A stretch of DNA of 64,000 nt from an uncultured Collinsella sp. (GCA_900756945.1 CAAELZ010000074.1:1-64000); one strand, 5' to 3'. Shown: positions 9,796 to 17,942, numbered from the stretch's first letter. The notes: generated from the letters alone by a model not told the origin. Translations and numbers: made by a program.

Positions 9796-11262
9796 ATGCG
9801 TATCTACAACAGCGCTACCCATAAAAAGGAAGAGTTCCAGCCCATCGAGTCCGGCAAGGTTCGCATGTACGTGTGCGGCCCCACGGTCTACGACAACATC
9901 CACATCGGCAATGCTCGCACGTTCATCAGCTTTGACGTGATTCGTCGCTGGCTCATCGCGAGCGGCTACGAGGTCACGTTCGCCCAGAACCTCACCGATG
10001 TCGATGACAAGATCATCAAGCGCGCCAACGAGCAGGGCCGCACGGCCGCCGAGGTCGCGACGGAGTTCTCCGACAAGTTCATCGGCGTCATGCGTGCCGC
10101 CAACGTGCTCGATCCCGATGTGCGCCCCCGCGCCACCAAGGAGATCGGCCCCATGATCGCTATGATCAAGACGCTTATCGAGCAGGGCCATGCCTACGCC
10201 GCCGATAACGGCGACGTGTACTTTGCCGTGCGCAGCGATCCCAACTATGGTCAGGTTTCGGGCCGCAACATCGACGATCTGATGGTTGGCGCGCGCATCG
10301 AGGAGAACGAGGACAAGAACGACCCGCTCGACTTTGCCCTGTGGAAGGCCGCCAAGCCCGGCGAGCCCAGCTGGCCGAGCCCCTGGGGCGAAGGCCGTCC
10401 CGGTTGGCACACCGAGTGCGCCGCCATGGTGCATCGCTACCTGGGCACCCCGATCGATATCCACGGCGGCGGCTCCGACCTTGCCTTCCCGCATCACGAG
10501 AACGAGTGCGCCCAGGCCACCTGCGCCTGGCACCAGGGCTTCTCCAACACCTGGATGCACACGGGCATGCTGCTGGTAGACGGCGAGAAAATGTCCAAGT
10601 CGCTCGGCAACTTCTTTACGCTGGCCGAGGTCCTCGATCAGCACTCCGCTGCCGCCCTGCGCCTGCTGATGCTGCAGACGAGCTATCGGTCGCCGCTCGA
10701 CTTTTCTTGGGAGCGCCTGGAGGGTGCCGAGAATTCGCTCACGCGTATCGCCGGTACGGTCGAGAACCTGCGCTGGGCCGCGAACCATGCGACGGCCGAT
10801 GCCGATGAGGCAGCATCCGAGGCGTTTGCCGCCAAGGCCGCCGAGACCCGCGCCACCTTTAAGGAGTGCATGGACGACGACTTTAACACCGCCGGTGCCA
10901 TGGGTGCCGTCTTTGGCTTTGTGACCGAGTGCAACCAGTACCTGGAGCAGGCGGGCGACGCCGCCGACAAGGCCGCTGCCCTGGCCGCCGCCGATACGCT
11001 GGTCGAGCTGCTCGATACGTTTGGTGTTGAGCTTCCCGAGCCCAAGGTCGAGCTGCCGCTGGGTCTGCTGGGCGTTGCCGCCGGTCTGGTTGCCTATACG
11101 GGCGACGACGTGGACGAGGCTGCTGCCAAGATTCTTGAGGCCCGCGCCGAGGCCCGTGCCGCCAAGAACTGGGATCTGGCCGACGCCATCCGCGATCAGC
11201 TCAAGGACCTGGGTCTGACGATTGAAGATACCGCCGCCGGCACCCGTATTAAGACTCTCTAA
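9796..11262 (+). CDS. cysS: Cysteinyl-tRNA synthetase
   Basis: A 488-residue class I aminoacyl-tRNA synthetase. CGPTVYDNIHIGN contains a zinc Cys and the HIGH-type motif, TECAAM and HHENECAQ supply further zinc ligands, and KMSKSLGN is the KMSKS loop. A DALR-type helical domain follows and the C-terminal anticodon-binding region is intact. AAGGAG sits just upstream of the ATG. It ends the disA-ispDF-cysS operon, and the order with rlmB and yacP next matches the cysS-rlmB-yacP arrangement known in Firmicutes. A long palindrome begins 7 bp after the stop. Confidence 0.95.
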   Translation: MRIYNSATHKKEEFQPIESGKVRMYVCGPTVYDNIHIGNARTFISFDVIRRWLIASGYEVTFAQNLTDVDDKIIKRANEQGRTAAEVATEFSDKFIGVMRAANVLDPDVRPRATKEIGPMIAMIKTLIEQGHAYAADNGDVYFAVRSDPNYGQVSGRNIDDLMVGARIEENEDKNDPLDFALWKAAKPGEPSWPSPWGEGRPGWHTECAAMVHRYLGTPIDIHGGGSDLAFPHHENECAQATCAWHQGFSNTWMHTGMLLVDGEKMSKSLGNFFTLAEVLDQHSAAALRLLMLQTSYRSPLDFSWERLEGAENSLTRIAGTVENLRWAANHATADADEAASEAFAAKAAETRATFKECMDDDFNTAGAMGAVFGFVTECNQYLEQAGDAADKAAALAAADTLVELLDTFGVELPEPKVELPLGLLGVAAGLVAYTGDDVDEAAAKILEARAEARAAKNWDLADAIRDQLKDLGLTIEDTAAGTRIKTL

Positions 11263-11268
11263 TCCCCG

Positions 11269-11370
11269 CGGGTTTCCCAAGCACCCGACCTTGCCGTTCA
11301 AACCGTCGCTCGCGTACTCAAGTACGCGTCGCTCCTCTTTCACGGCAATCTCGGGCACTTGGAAAACCCG
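11269..11370. repeat. Long imperfect palindrome after cysS
   Basis: The 102-bp element folds on itself. CGGGTTTCCCAAGCACCCGA at the left pairs with TCGGGCACTTGGAAAACCCG at the right, TTGCCGT with ACGGCAA further in, and the centre is CGCGTACTCAAGTACGCG (11311-11328). The layout of unique outer arms and a small perfect central palindrome recalls the elements at 45557 and 58690. It may terminate the cysS transcript. Confidence 0.8.
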
Positions 11371-11449
11371 TACCGACCGCCCGAATTAATATTTATGGGC
11401 GGTCGATTCTTTTGTCTTGTTTGAAAAGTGTTTTAAAGGAGGCCGTTTT

Positions 11450-12364
11450 ATGGCCGACAATCGCAAGCGTGCGCCTCGTGGCGGCAAGCAGGCTGCTTCT
11501 GGCTCGCGTCCGATTCGCCGCAATGACCGCACTGCCGCTCCCAAGGGCCAGCGCGATCGCACCCAGGCCGCACGTCCGCAGCGCGATCGCAACCGCGACA
11601 ACGTTCAGGCTCCCAAGGGCGAGTTTATCGAAGGTCGTCGTGCTGCCGCCGAGGCGCTACGCACTGGTTTTCCCATCAAGTGCGCGCTCATTGCCGAGGG
11701 CGGGGAGCGTGATGCCGCCTTGTCGCGCCTGGTCGACGACCTCAACGCCGCGGGTGTCCGCATTAAGTATGTGCCGCGCGCGCAGCTCGACGCACTGTCG
11801 AGCCATGGCGCTCACCAGGGCATCGCGCTCGAGGTTGGCAACTTCCCCTATGCCGATGTCGCCGATATTCTCGACCGCGCAGGCGAGGGCCCGGCACTTG
11901 TCGTGGTGCTCGACCATGTGACTGACGACGGCAACTTTGGTGCCATCGTGCGCTCCGCCGAGGTTGTGGGCGCGGCCGGCGTCATCATTGCCAACAAGCG
12001 CGCCGCCGGCGTGACCGTGGGCAGCTACAAGACTTCAGCCGGCGCCGTCATGCATCTGCCTATCGCGCAGGTGCCCAACATCGCCCGTGCACTCGACGAT
12101 CTTAAGGCCGCTGGCTTTTGGGTGGGCGGCGCTTCCGAGCATGCTGAGGGCAGCTGCTGGGATGCCCCCTTCGAGGGCCGCGTGGCGCTCGTCATGGGTT
12201 CCGAGGGTGATGGCATTTCGCGCCTGGTGCTCGAGAAATGCGACTTTTTGACCAAGCTTCCCCAGCGCGGCATGACCGAGAGCCTCAATGTTGCCCAGGC
12301 GACCACGGCGCTGTGCTTTGAGTGGCTGCGCCGCAACGCCGGCGAGCTCATGGGAGAGGAGTAG
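11450..12364 (+). CDS. rlmB: 23S rRNA (guanosine-2'-O-)-methyltransferase, SpoU/TrmH family
   Basis: A 304-residue SPOUT methyltransferase that methylates the ribose of a 23S rRNA guanosine using SAM. A basic, low-complexity N-terminus (about residues 1-50, RNA-binding tail) precedes the substrate-binding domain at about 55-125. The trefoil-knot motifs follow: DDGNFGAIVRSAEVVGA, VMGSEGDGIS and ESLNVAQA. The ATG at 11450 follows AAAGGAGG at 7-8 bp, so an upstream in-frame start at 11417 was rejected. yacP starts 3 bp after the stop. Exact target G2251 is inferred from the family. Confidence 0.9.
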   Translation: MADNRKRAPRGGKQAASGSRPIRRNDRTAAPKGQRDRTQAARPQRDRNRDNVQAPKGEFIEGRRAAAEALRTGFPIKCALIAEGGERDAALSRLVDDLNAAGVRIKYVPRAQLDALSSHGAHQGIALEVGNFPYADVADILDRAGEGPALVVVLDHVTDDGNFGAIVRSAEVVGAAGVIIANKRAAGVTVGSYKTSAGAVMHLPIAQVPNIARALDDLKAAGFWVGGASEHAEGSCWDAPFEGRVALVMGSEGDGISRLVLEKCDFLTKLPQRGMTESLNVAQATTALCFEWLRRNAGELMGEE

Positions 12365-12367
12365 CGC

Positions 12368-13045
12368 ATGTCCAAGAAGAACCGCGCCAAGTCCAAGGCC
12401 AAGCGCTTTGGCGAGGGCTCGGCCAAGCCGATTGTTTCGGCCGCGACCTATGGCGTGGGCGGCAATGCGTTTGCGCAGGCCATCGCCGACCCGGTCTCGA
12501 CGGTGCACTCCAATAAGCCCGAGCTGTTGGTGGTCGACGGCTACAACGTGATTCACTGCACGCCGCGCTACGAAAAGCTCGTCTACGACCATTCCGATGA
12601 TCCGTATTTCAGCGACGTTCACGATATGGCGCGCACGGCACTCATCAACGATGTTGCCGCGTTTGCCCAGGGCCGCTACGAGGCCGTAATCGTGTTCGAC
12701 GGCGCGGGCAATATCTCCAACGAGCGCCCTAATCTGCCCGCCCGCGGCGTGCGTATCGAGTTTTCGCCAACGGGCGTCTCTGCCGATACCGTGGTGCAGA
12801 AGCTCTGCATCGAGGCGCGCGAAGAAGGCCGCGCGTGCTCCGTGGTGTCGAGCGACGGCACGATCCAGGCCGTCGTCATGGGCAAGGGTGTTACGCGCAT
12901 CTCGAGCCGCATGCTGGTGGACGAGATCAAACAGATCGACAACGACGTACACGAGGCCGAGGAAGCCCCGCAGATTAAGATGACTCTGGGCAGTCGCCTG
13001 AGCCCCGATGCCCTGGCCAAGCTCAAGGCCCTGCGCGGGAGGTAG
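12368..13045 (+). CDS. yacP: NYN domain (YacP/Rae1-like) ribonuclease
   Basis: A 225-residue protein with a basic N-terminal tail (SKKNRAKSKAKRF) and a PIN/NYN-type nuclease domain from about residue 55. LLVVDGYNVIH carries the first acidic active-site residue, FDGAG the second, and SSDGTIQ the third. B. subtilis YacP (Rae1) cleaves mRNA in the ribosome A site. The gene follows rlmB by 3 bp, the usual cysS-rlmB-yacP order. A ribosome-associated RNase role is inferred from family and context. Confidence 0.85.
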   Translation: MSKKNRAKSKAKRFGEGSAKPIVSAATYGVGGNAFAQAIADPVSTVHSNKPELLVVDGYNVIHCTPRYEKLVYDHSDDPYFSDVHDMARTALINDVAAFAQGRYEAVIVFDGAGNISNERPNLPARGVRIEFSPTGVSADTVVQKLCIEAREEGRACSVVSSDGTIQAVVMGKGVTRISSRMLVDEIKQIDNDVHEAEEAPQIKMTLGSRLSPDALAKLKALRGR

Positions 13046-13072
13046 GGGAGTTGGCGGGGCAATGCTGCCTCG

Positions 13073-14413
13073 CTAACTCCATTCAGCGATGTCGATCATT
13101 CTTTCGAGGCGCCACGTTAGCGCCTCTTTTAGATAAGGTAGTCTCGCTGCTAGGGCATCGTTTTTAGACAGAATCTCGATTGCCTCGTCGACAAAGCCTT
13201 TGAGTTTGTCTCCATCGAACCAGCCCATGTCCTCGACGAGCAGCATTTGTTTGGCGGGGCTTGAATGAAACTGCGCGCTGGTAAAACTGTGCTCTCCCGC
13301 CCTAAGCTCCTCAAGAGAAATGTTGCACCAGAGTGATGAGCCCGAATCGAAGATGGGGGCTGGTCTGCAGATTAGTGAGTTGACGTTTCGCACGAGGCCG
13401 AAGTTGCGCCAATGGCGGTCATAGTTGGCGATGATGTCGTCGCACACGATCATGCGGTCAAGGGCATCCTTGACGCCTGTCGCCCCGAACTCCTCGCAGT
13501 TTGCTACATATCGCTCGTAGTCGGTTAGCCGTTCATCTGCGTTTGCGTGCTGGTTTACATAGAACGCAGGAACATACTCTTCTTCATCAGTTAAGAAGAC
13601 ATCGCATGTGCTCAGGGCGGAAGTACCCGTGCCCTCGAGCGAGTAAGGTACATAATCGCAGGCGTTTAGGATGCGACGGTGGAGCGCGGTCGCTACCAGC
13701 TCGTTATAAGGTTCCTGGTTCAGGTGCGCTCCTGCCTTATGCAGAATTCGACGCTCGCCCTCGCACGTCCAGTACTTTTGAAGATTGCCGTCCGAGGTGT
13801 TGTCGGGCTTTGCGGCAGCTGCCTTACCCTCCGGGGCGAAGGGTGCAATGGTTAGCGAGACGTCATCAAAGGCGTTATTGAAGAAGTTGATATCCTCCCA
13901 GGCGAGACCGGAACCTTGGGGCCTAATCCAATACTGGTCGGATAAGGAGAGGCCAAGATTTCGCTGTACGAGTTCATCGGGAACATCGACTGCGGCTTCT
14001 GCAAGCAGGGAGGCTAGCCCAATGCGTGCGAGCGGGATACCGCGGCCGCGCCACCAGATGCGGAAGGAGTCGAGCGATATGGGGCTATTGGGGCCAAATA
14101 CCCCAATAGGGGCGTGGGCGTAATCGATGTCGGCGCCGATGTGGGTAAAGTCTTTTCGCGATGTGCTGTAGACCAGCTGAGCGACTTCGTGCGTGCGATT
14201 CATGAGGGTGAACGCGATCTCGCTCTTACCGTGGCCGCGGCGGGGACGTCCCCCCGTTTTGGTCACGGAGCGGAGTCGCGTGTCGACGCTGTTTTTGTCG
14301 ATGAGCCATACACCAGAAGCCTTGCGGGCCTCAAGTGCTCCGTTTTTTATGAGTTCCTGCACCCTGCGTGGAGTGATGCCGAGCAGCTCGGCGGCTTCCT
14401 TGGTAGTAAGCAT
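13073..14413 (-). CDS. HipA-like kinase domain protein with N-terminal excisionase-type HTH
   Basis: A 446-residue protein. Residues 1-45 (TTKEAAELLGITPRRVQEL and onward) form a MerR/excisionase helix-turn-helix. The C-terminal part resembles the HipA kinase core: NYDRHWRNFGLVR (about 328-340) matches the HipA catalytic loop with its Asp and Asn, and IFDSGSSLW (about 353-361) matches the metal-binding DFG-equivalent. HipA kinases phosphorylate targets such as glutamyl-tRNA synthetase and normally need a separate HipB repressor. No hipB-like gene is adjacent, so the fused HTH may serve for autorepression through the operators at 14424-14490. Part of an accessory patch. Kinase assignment is by motif only. 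Confidence 0.7.
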   Translation of the reverse strand: MLTTKEAAELLGITPRRVQELIKNGALEARKASGVWLIDKNSVDTRLRSVTKTGGRPRRGHGKSEIAFTLMNRTHEVAQLVYSTSRKDFTHIGADIDYAHAPIGVFGPNSPISLDSFRIWWRGRGIPLARIGLASLLAEAAVDVPDELVQRNLGLSLSDQYWIRPQGSGLAWEDINFFNNAFDDVSLTIAPFAPEGKAAAAKPDNTSDGNLQKYWTCEGERRILHKAGAHLNQEPYNELVATALHRRILNACDYVPYSLEGTGTSALSTCDVFLTDEEEYVPAFYVNQHANADERLTDYERYVANCEEFGATGVKDALDRMIVCDDIIANYDRHWRNFGLVRNVNSLICRPAPIFDSGSSLWCNISLEELRAGEHSFTSAQFHSSPAKQMLLVEDMGWFDGDKLKGFVDEAIEILSKNDALAARLPYLKEALTWRLERMIDIAEWS

Positions 14414-14423
14414 CGCGAAACCC

Positions 14424-14490
14424 TTCGTTAGAACGAACAGTTTTATCTATTCAATTGTAATTAAAACTATTCGTTCTGGCGAATAGTTTT
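14424..14490. promoter_or_regulatory. Putative operators of the HipA-like gene
   Basis: Two related sites sit just upstream of the start codon at 14413. Site 1 (14424-14444), read on the minus strand, is AAAACTGTTCGTTCTAACGA plus A. Site 2 (14463-14490) begins AAAACTATTCGTTCT and closes as a perfect 11-bp inverted repeat (AAAACTATTCG/CGAATAGTTTT). The shared AAAACTRTTCGTTCTNNCGAA sequence in front of an HTH protein suggests autoregulation. Confidence 0.65.
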
Positions 14491-14636
14491 AAGATTGAGG
14501 GCGCACTGACAGAAATGAACGGGCCTGGTACGCGCTGTTGCTGGATTTTGCATATTTGTATAACGCCGTGCGGCCTGTTGCGCCTCGTCCGCAATTCCTT
14601 TATTCTTAACTGGCTTCGCGCGAAAGCGCCAAGTGT

Positions 14637-14711
14637 GCCAGTGTGGCGCAACGGTAGCGCAACTGATTTGTAATCAGTGGGTTGCAGGTTCGATCCCTGT
14701 CACTGGCTCCA
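14637..14711 (+). tRNA. tRNA-Thr (anticodon UGU)
   Basis: Full cloverleaf: acceptor GCCAGTG/CACTGGC, D arm, anticodon stem CTGAT/ATCAG with loop TTGTAA centred on TGT, T arm GCAGG/CCTGT, and an encoded CCA end. It stands alone between the two accessory genes and is a plausible integration landmark, though no second copy of its 3' end is visible nearby. Confidence 0.95.
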
Positions 14712-15098
14712 TGAGTTTTCGCAGATCAGAGGTGTTATAGCCTCTGATTCTGCCTTCTCATGCAACAAACATGCAACAATTAAATCTGAAAGTGAATTTG
14801 TGTGTGCTTTGTGACCGATGCTCATTGTCAATAAACGCGTGCAATGAAGCGGGAAAAGCCAAGCTTACAGTTGCTGTCTCCATTAGAGTTTTGGGCTTTG
14901 TGCCTCCAACTGGGATAGGGTGGAAAGTGACCAAGGCGCTGAGAGCTCCGACGCTACTTCTCGAAAGATCGCGCGCCGTGCACGGCTCTCTTTCCTGTAG
15001 CCCATGGGTATTACTATAGTCTAGATTCAATTCGGCGCGAGAAGTCAAGAGCGACAAGGGTTTCTCGTTGTTTGTGAGCAAGGCGATTGAAAGGACCC
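14712..15098. other. Gene-poor stretch after tRNA-Thr
   Basis: This 387-bp stretch has a lower GC content than most of the window. A short hairpin CAGAGG/CCTCTG (14727-14746) follows the tRNA and could end its transcript. ATGCAACAAACATGCAAC at 14760 holds a short direct repeat. Small frames on both strands (14771-15019 plus, 14758-15081 minus) have no recognisable domain, and I do not call them genes. Confidence 0.55.
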
Positions 15099-16952
15099 AT
15101 GATGATTAATAGCGTAGAGGACCCAACGGTTGCCAATATTCTGTCGACCGATATGCTAAAAATCTATGACATTCCTCGTTACCAGCGCGAATACACTTGG
15201 AATCAGCGCGACTGGGCGAATCTCTATGACGATATCACCCAAAACGACGCCGGCTACTTCCTGGGCTCGTTTATTGTCGTGAACGGGACTGTGAATTCCA
15301 AGATGGATACCATTCACTATGAAGTTATCGATGGCCAGCAACGTCTGACGACGCTCAGCCTTTTCCTTGCTGCTCTCTATGCTCGCATCATGGAACATAA
15401 GGATTCTATCGATGACGACATGATGTTGGACGATATCCGACCCCTGCGCAATCGTCTGATCTTGAAATCTGACAAGTCAATGACACGCGTTATTCCTCAG
15501 GTCCAGAATCATAACCTTGAGGATTACCGCTGGATCTTAAAGGAACATATCGGTCTAGATGCGGTTATGCAAAAGCCGAAGTTCCTTGGTCTGAGAAAGA
15601 TGTCTAAGGCATTCAACTATTTTTACGATCGGCTGGGTGAGGACGTTGAGGGCAGGGATGGAATCGAGTGCGTTCGCTGCCTCCTTGATATCTGCAGGTT
15701 GGTGTGTTCGGCGGTCGTGGTCCAGATTACCGTCGATAGTCATGCTGACGCCTACACCTTGTTCGCGTCCCTGAACAACCGCGGTGTTCCCTTGAGCGCC
15801 GTTGACCTTATCAAGAACATGCTTCTCGGCAAGGTTGCCGGGGTGGATGACGGACAGCTCAACTATTACTTTGAACGCTGGCAGGAAGTGCTCCACAATC
15901 TCGGCGATGACTACAAGACGCAGGAACGCTTCTTCCGCCAGAACTACGACGCCTTCCGCCGGGAGGTGAACAAGCCATTTATCGGCGAATCTGGTTCCCA
16001 GCTCCCCCTCGGTTCCGTTGCCACGCGGTCCAACCTTCTGAAAATCTACGAGAAGCGGATGGAATCTGATGACGGCGCCCTTAAGGTGTTGGACGAGCTG
16101 ACCGAGAATTCCGCACTCTATTCGAGGATCATTGGACTCGATCAAGAGAGCCCGGATTCCGAGCTTTCGCATCAGCTTTTGGAGCTTTCGAGAGCGCAGG
16201 GCGTCGCATCTTACCTGTTGCTGCTGTTCCTCTTTAAGAAGCAGAGCCAATTGGAGCTAAAAGATGAAACCCTCGCGCTTCTTGTTAAGCTCCTCGTCTG
16301 CTTCTTTGTCCGGCGCAACCTCACCGATACACCTCCCACACGTGATCTTGAGAGACTCTTCATCAGTATTTGTGAGAGCCTCGAAAGCGAGGGGCTCAAG
16401 GGCATTGCAGCCGCGGAGTACATCAAGAAGCGTCTCGTCGATGTGTCTGCCAGCGACGCTTTCTTCAAAGAACGTCTTGAGGGGCCGATTTACGACGTCA
16501 ATCCCGATATGACGCGCTACATCCTTACTGTTATCGCATCTCCGAGCGTTACGAAAGAGATGAAGCCACTTTGGGAACGATACGCCTCCGGAAACTACGT
16601 CTGGACAATCGAGCACATCTTCCCTCAGGGCAAGAACATTCCAGATGAATGGGTGAAGATGGTTGCGGACGGCGACATGTCTAAGGCGATTGAGGTGCAG
16701 GAGAAACAGGTCCACACGCTTGGTAATCTAACCATCACCGGGTATAACTCAAAGCTGAGCAACATGCCCTTTGTGACCAAGCGAGACCGCAAGGATGTCA
16801 ACGGGGCGAATGTCGGATACCGCAACGGGTTGAACCTGAACGACGAGTTGATAAACACGGATACCTGGACTAGCGAGCAGATTCAGGAGCGCACAGACAA
16901 GCTCGTTGGACTCACTTTGAAAGCTTTTGACTTTGACGAGATTGAGTTCTAG
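15099..16952 (+). CDS. DUF262 and DUF1524 domain protein (GmrSD-type restriction candidate)
   Basis: A protein of about 617 residues. The N-terminal DUF262 (ParB/sulfiredoxin-like) domain has YQREYTWNQRDW near 27 and EVIDGQQRLTTL near 75-86, the signature of nucleotide-binding GmrS-type subunits. The C-terminal DUF1524 region shows WTIEHIFPQ near 502-510 and HTLGNLTITGYNSKLSN near 537-553, a His-Asn-type nuclease site as in GmrD. Single-chain fusions of this kind act as type IV restriction systems against modified phage DNA. AAAGGA precedes ATG codons at 15099 and 15102; an upstream in-frame TTG overlaps that site. It lies beside tRNA-Thr and is richer in A/T than its neighbours, suggesting acquisition. 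Antiphage activity is inferred. Confidence 0.8.
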   Translation: MMINSVEDPTVANILSTDMLKIYDIPRYQREYTWNQRDWANLYDDITQNDAGYFLGSFIVVNGTVNSKMDTIHYEVIDGQQRLTTLSLFLAALYARIMEHKDSIDDDMMLDDIRPLRNRLILKSDKSMTRVIPQVQNHNLEDYRWILKEHIGLDAVMQKPKFLGLRKMSKAFNYFYDRLGEDVEGRDGIECVRCLLDICRLVCSAVVVQITVDSHADAYTLFASLNNRGVPLSAVDLIKNMLLGKVAGVDDGQLNYYFERWQEVLHNLGDDYKTQERFFRQNYDAFRREVNKPFIGESGSQLPLGSVATRSNLLKIYEKRMESDDGALKVLDELTENSALYSRIIGLDQESPDSELSHQLLELSRAQGVASYLLLLFLFKKQSQLELKDETLALLVKLLVCFFVRRNLTDTPPTRDLERLFISICESLESEGLKGIAAAEYIKKRLVDVSASDAFFKERLEGPIYDVNPDMTRYILTVIASPSVTKEMKPLWERYASGNYVWTIEHIFPQGKNIPDEWVKMVADGDMSKAIEVQEKQVHTLGNLTITGYNSKLSNMPFVTKRDRKDVNGANVGYRNGLNLNDELINTDTWTSEQIQERTDKLVGLTLKAFDFDEIEF

Positions 16953-17037
16953 TGACCGCCAGCCAATATCTTGGGGCATTCAGCCCAAGCGATTCAATCT
17001 TGATCCGCAACATCTAGACCGGTATTTCTCTTCAAGC

Positions 17038-17213
17038 TGTTACAGATTGAGATGTTAAGACGGGTTGGTGGGTAATATCTCAATCTGTAACACGAAGAGG
17101 CTGAAAACCGTTCAAGCTGTTACAGAATGAGACGTAAGCTGGAATCTCTGCTTAATATCTCGATCTGTAACAGATAGGGGAGGAATAACCCTCTTACTGT
17201 TACAGATCGAGAT
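17038..17213. repeat. Alternating inverted-arm array, 80-bp period
   Basis: Five 16-bp arms alternate in orientation: TGTTACAGATTGAGAT (17038-17053), ATCTCAATCTGTAACA (17077-17092), TGTTACAGAATGAGAC (17118-17133), ATCTCGATCTGTAACA (17157-17172) and TGTTACAGATCGAGAT (17198-17213). Gaps are exactly 23, 25, 23 and 25 bp, so the period is 80 bp. The gaps differ in sequence, apart from a TTCAAGC before the first two left arms. It lies in the 742-bp gene-free region after the DUF262 gene. Confidence 0.93.
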
Positions 17214-17266
17214 GAAAACGGTGAAGCCCATGGTCTGCTTGATCGAGCGAGGATTTTCGGACGAAC

Positions 17267-17388
17267 GAGCGTGGAAAATCTCCCGCTTAGTGAATGATCG
17301 TGGATAATCTGCCACTTTGGCCTTGGGGGCACGCCAATAGTGGGAGATTGTCCACGCTCGATTTCAAACGGAAGAAAATCCACGCTCG
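17267..17388. repeat. GCGTGGA-AATCTCCC inverted repeat, copy 2
   Basis: GAGCGTGGAAAATCTCCCG (17267-17285) pairs with GGGAGATTGTCCACGCTCG (17342-17360), and the half-copy AAAATCCACGCTCG recurs at 17375-17388, as at 1942-2033. An extra internal fragment (ATCGTGGATAATCTGCCAC, near 17298) makes this copy longer. The rest of the gap to 17602 shows no convincing gene. Confidence 0.8.
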
Positions 17389-17592
17389 AATCTGCCGCGG
17401 AAGCCCGATCTCGACCTATATATAGGTGCAAATAGGCTGTTATCGAAGTTCGATCCTGAAGGTGTACTCCACTACACCAAAGTGTTACCTTGGGAAACGT
17501 CACCGCTGTATCCAAAACCACCGTCCTTCACATCCAAACTCAACAAAACCGCAGGTCACGGCTATATAGATACGCCCGGCACCGTGTATCTA

Positions 17593-17632
17593 GAGGTTTT
17601 CGTTGACAGCTCCCAAGGTGGCATCGTATTAT
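17593..17632 (+). promoter_or_regulatory. Promoter of the tRNA-tuf operon
   Basis: TTGACA (17603-17608), an 18-bp spacer and TATTAT (17627-17632) form a near-consensus sigma-70-type promoter. The -35 hexamer is embedded in GAGGTTTTCGTTGACAGC (17593-17610), shared with one mismatch by the promoter at 19424-19463. Transcription would run through three tRNAs into tuf. Confidence 0.8.
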
Positions 17633-17694
17633 CTACTTCGTTCGCGGGGGCGGCGGTCCAAAAGACCAAAGGACCTGCGAATACTTGAACGATT

Positions 17695-17776
17695 GGGAGT
17701 TTGCCCGAGTGGTTAATGGGGACGGGCTGTAAACCCGTTGGCTCTGCCTACATAGGTTCGAATCCTATAGCTCCCA
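17695..17776 (+). tRNA. tRNA-Tyr (anticodon GUA)
   Basis: A class II tRNA with a long variable arm. Acceptor GGGAGTT pairs with AGCTCCC, the anticodon loop CTGTAAA is centred on GTA, and the T arm is CATAG with CTATA. The genomic sequence after the discriminator A is CCC, so CCA is not encoded. First gene of the tRNA-tuf transcript. Confidence 0.95.
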
Positions 17777-17786
17777 CCCGTCAAGT

Positions 17787-17862
17787 GCCTGTATAGCTCA
17801 GTCGGTAGAGCACTTCGTTGGTAACGAAGAGGTCACCAGTTCAAGTCTGGTTGCAGGCTCCA
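17787..17862 (+). tRNA. tRNA-Thr (anticodon GGU)
   Basis: Acceptor GCCTGTA/TGCAGGC, anticodon stem CTTCG/CGAAG with loop TTGGTAA centred on GGT, and encoded CCA. Second of three tRNAs ahead of tuf. Confidence 0.95.
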
Positions 17863-17865
17863 TCC

Positions 17866-17942
17866 GGCGGTGTAGCTCAGTTGGTTAGAGCACACGGTTC
17901 ATACCCGTGGCGTCACTGGTTCGAATCCAGTCACCGCTACCA
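17866..17942 (+). tRNA. tRNA-Met (anticodon CAU, elongator type)
   Basis: Acceptor GGCGGTG pairs with CACCGCT through a G-U first pair, the anticodon loop is centred on CAT, and CCA is encoded. The paired position 1-72 argues for the elongator rather than the initiator form. A tRNA-Ile precursor needing TilS editing cannot be fully excluded. A hairpin at 17954-17984 separates it from tuf and may guide processing. Confidence 0.85.

Noticed and set aside
14758..15081. 107-codon minus-strand frame after tRNA-Thr, considered as a phage remnant
   Set aside because: No ribosome site and no domain I can name; the tRNA 3' end is not duplicated nearby, so there is no evidence for an attachment site.
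17038..17213. CRISPR array
   Set aside because: Spacing is regular, but the arms alternate in orientation, are only 16 bp, number five, and no cas genes are present.
17482..17688. 68-codon plus-strand frame before the tRNA cluster
   Set aside because: It runs through the promoter of the tRNA-tuf operon and has no ribosome site.
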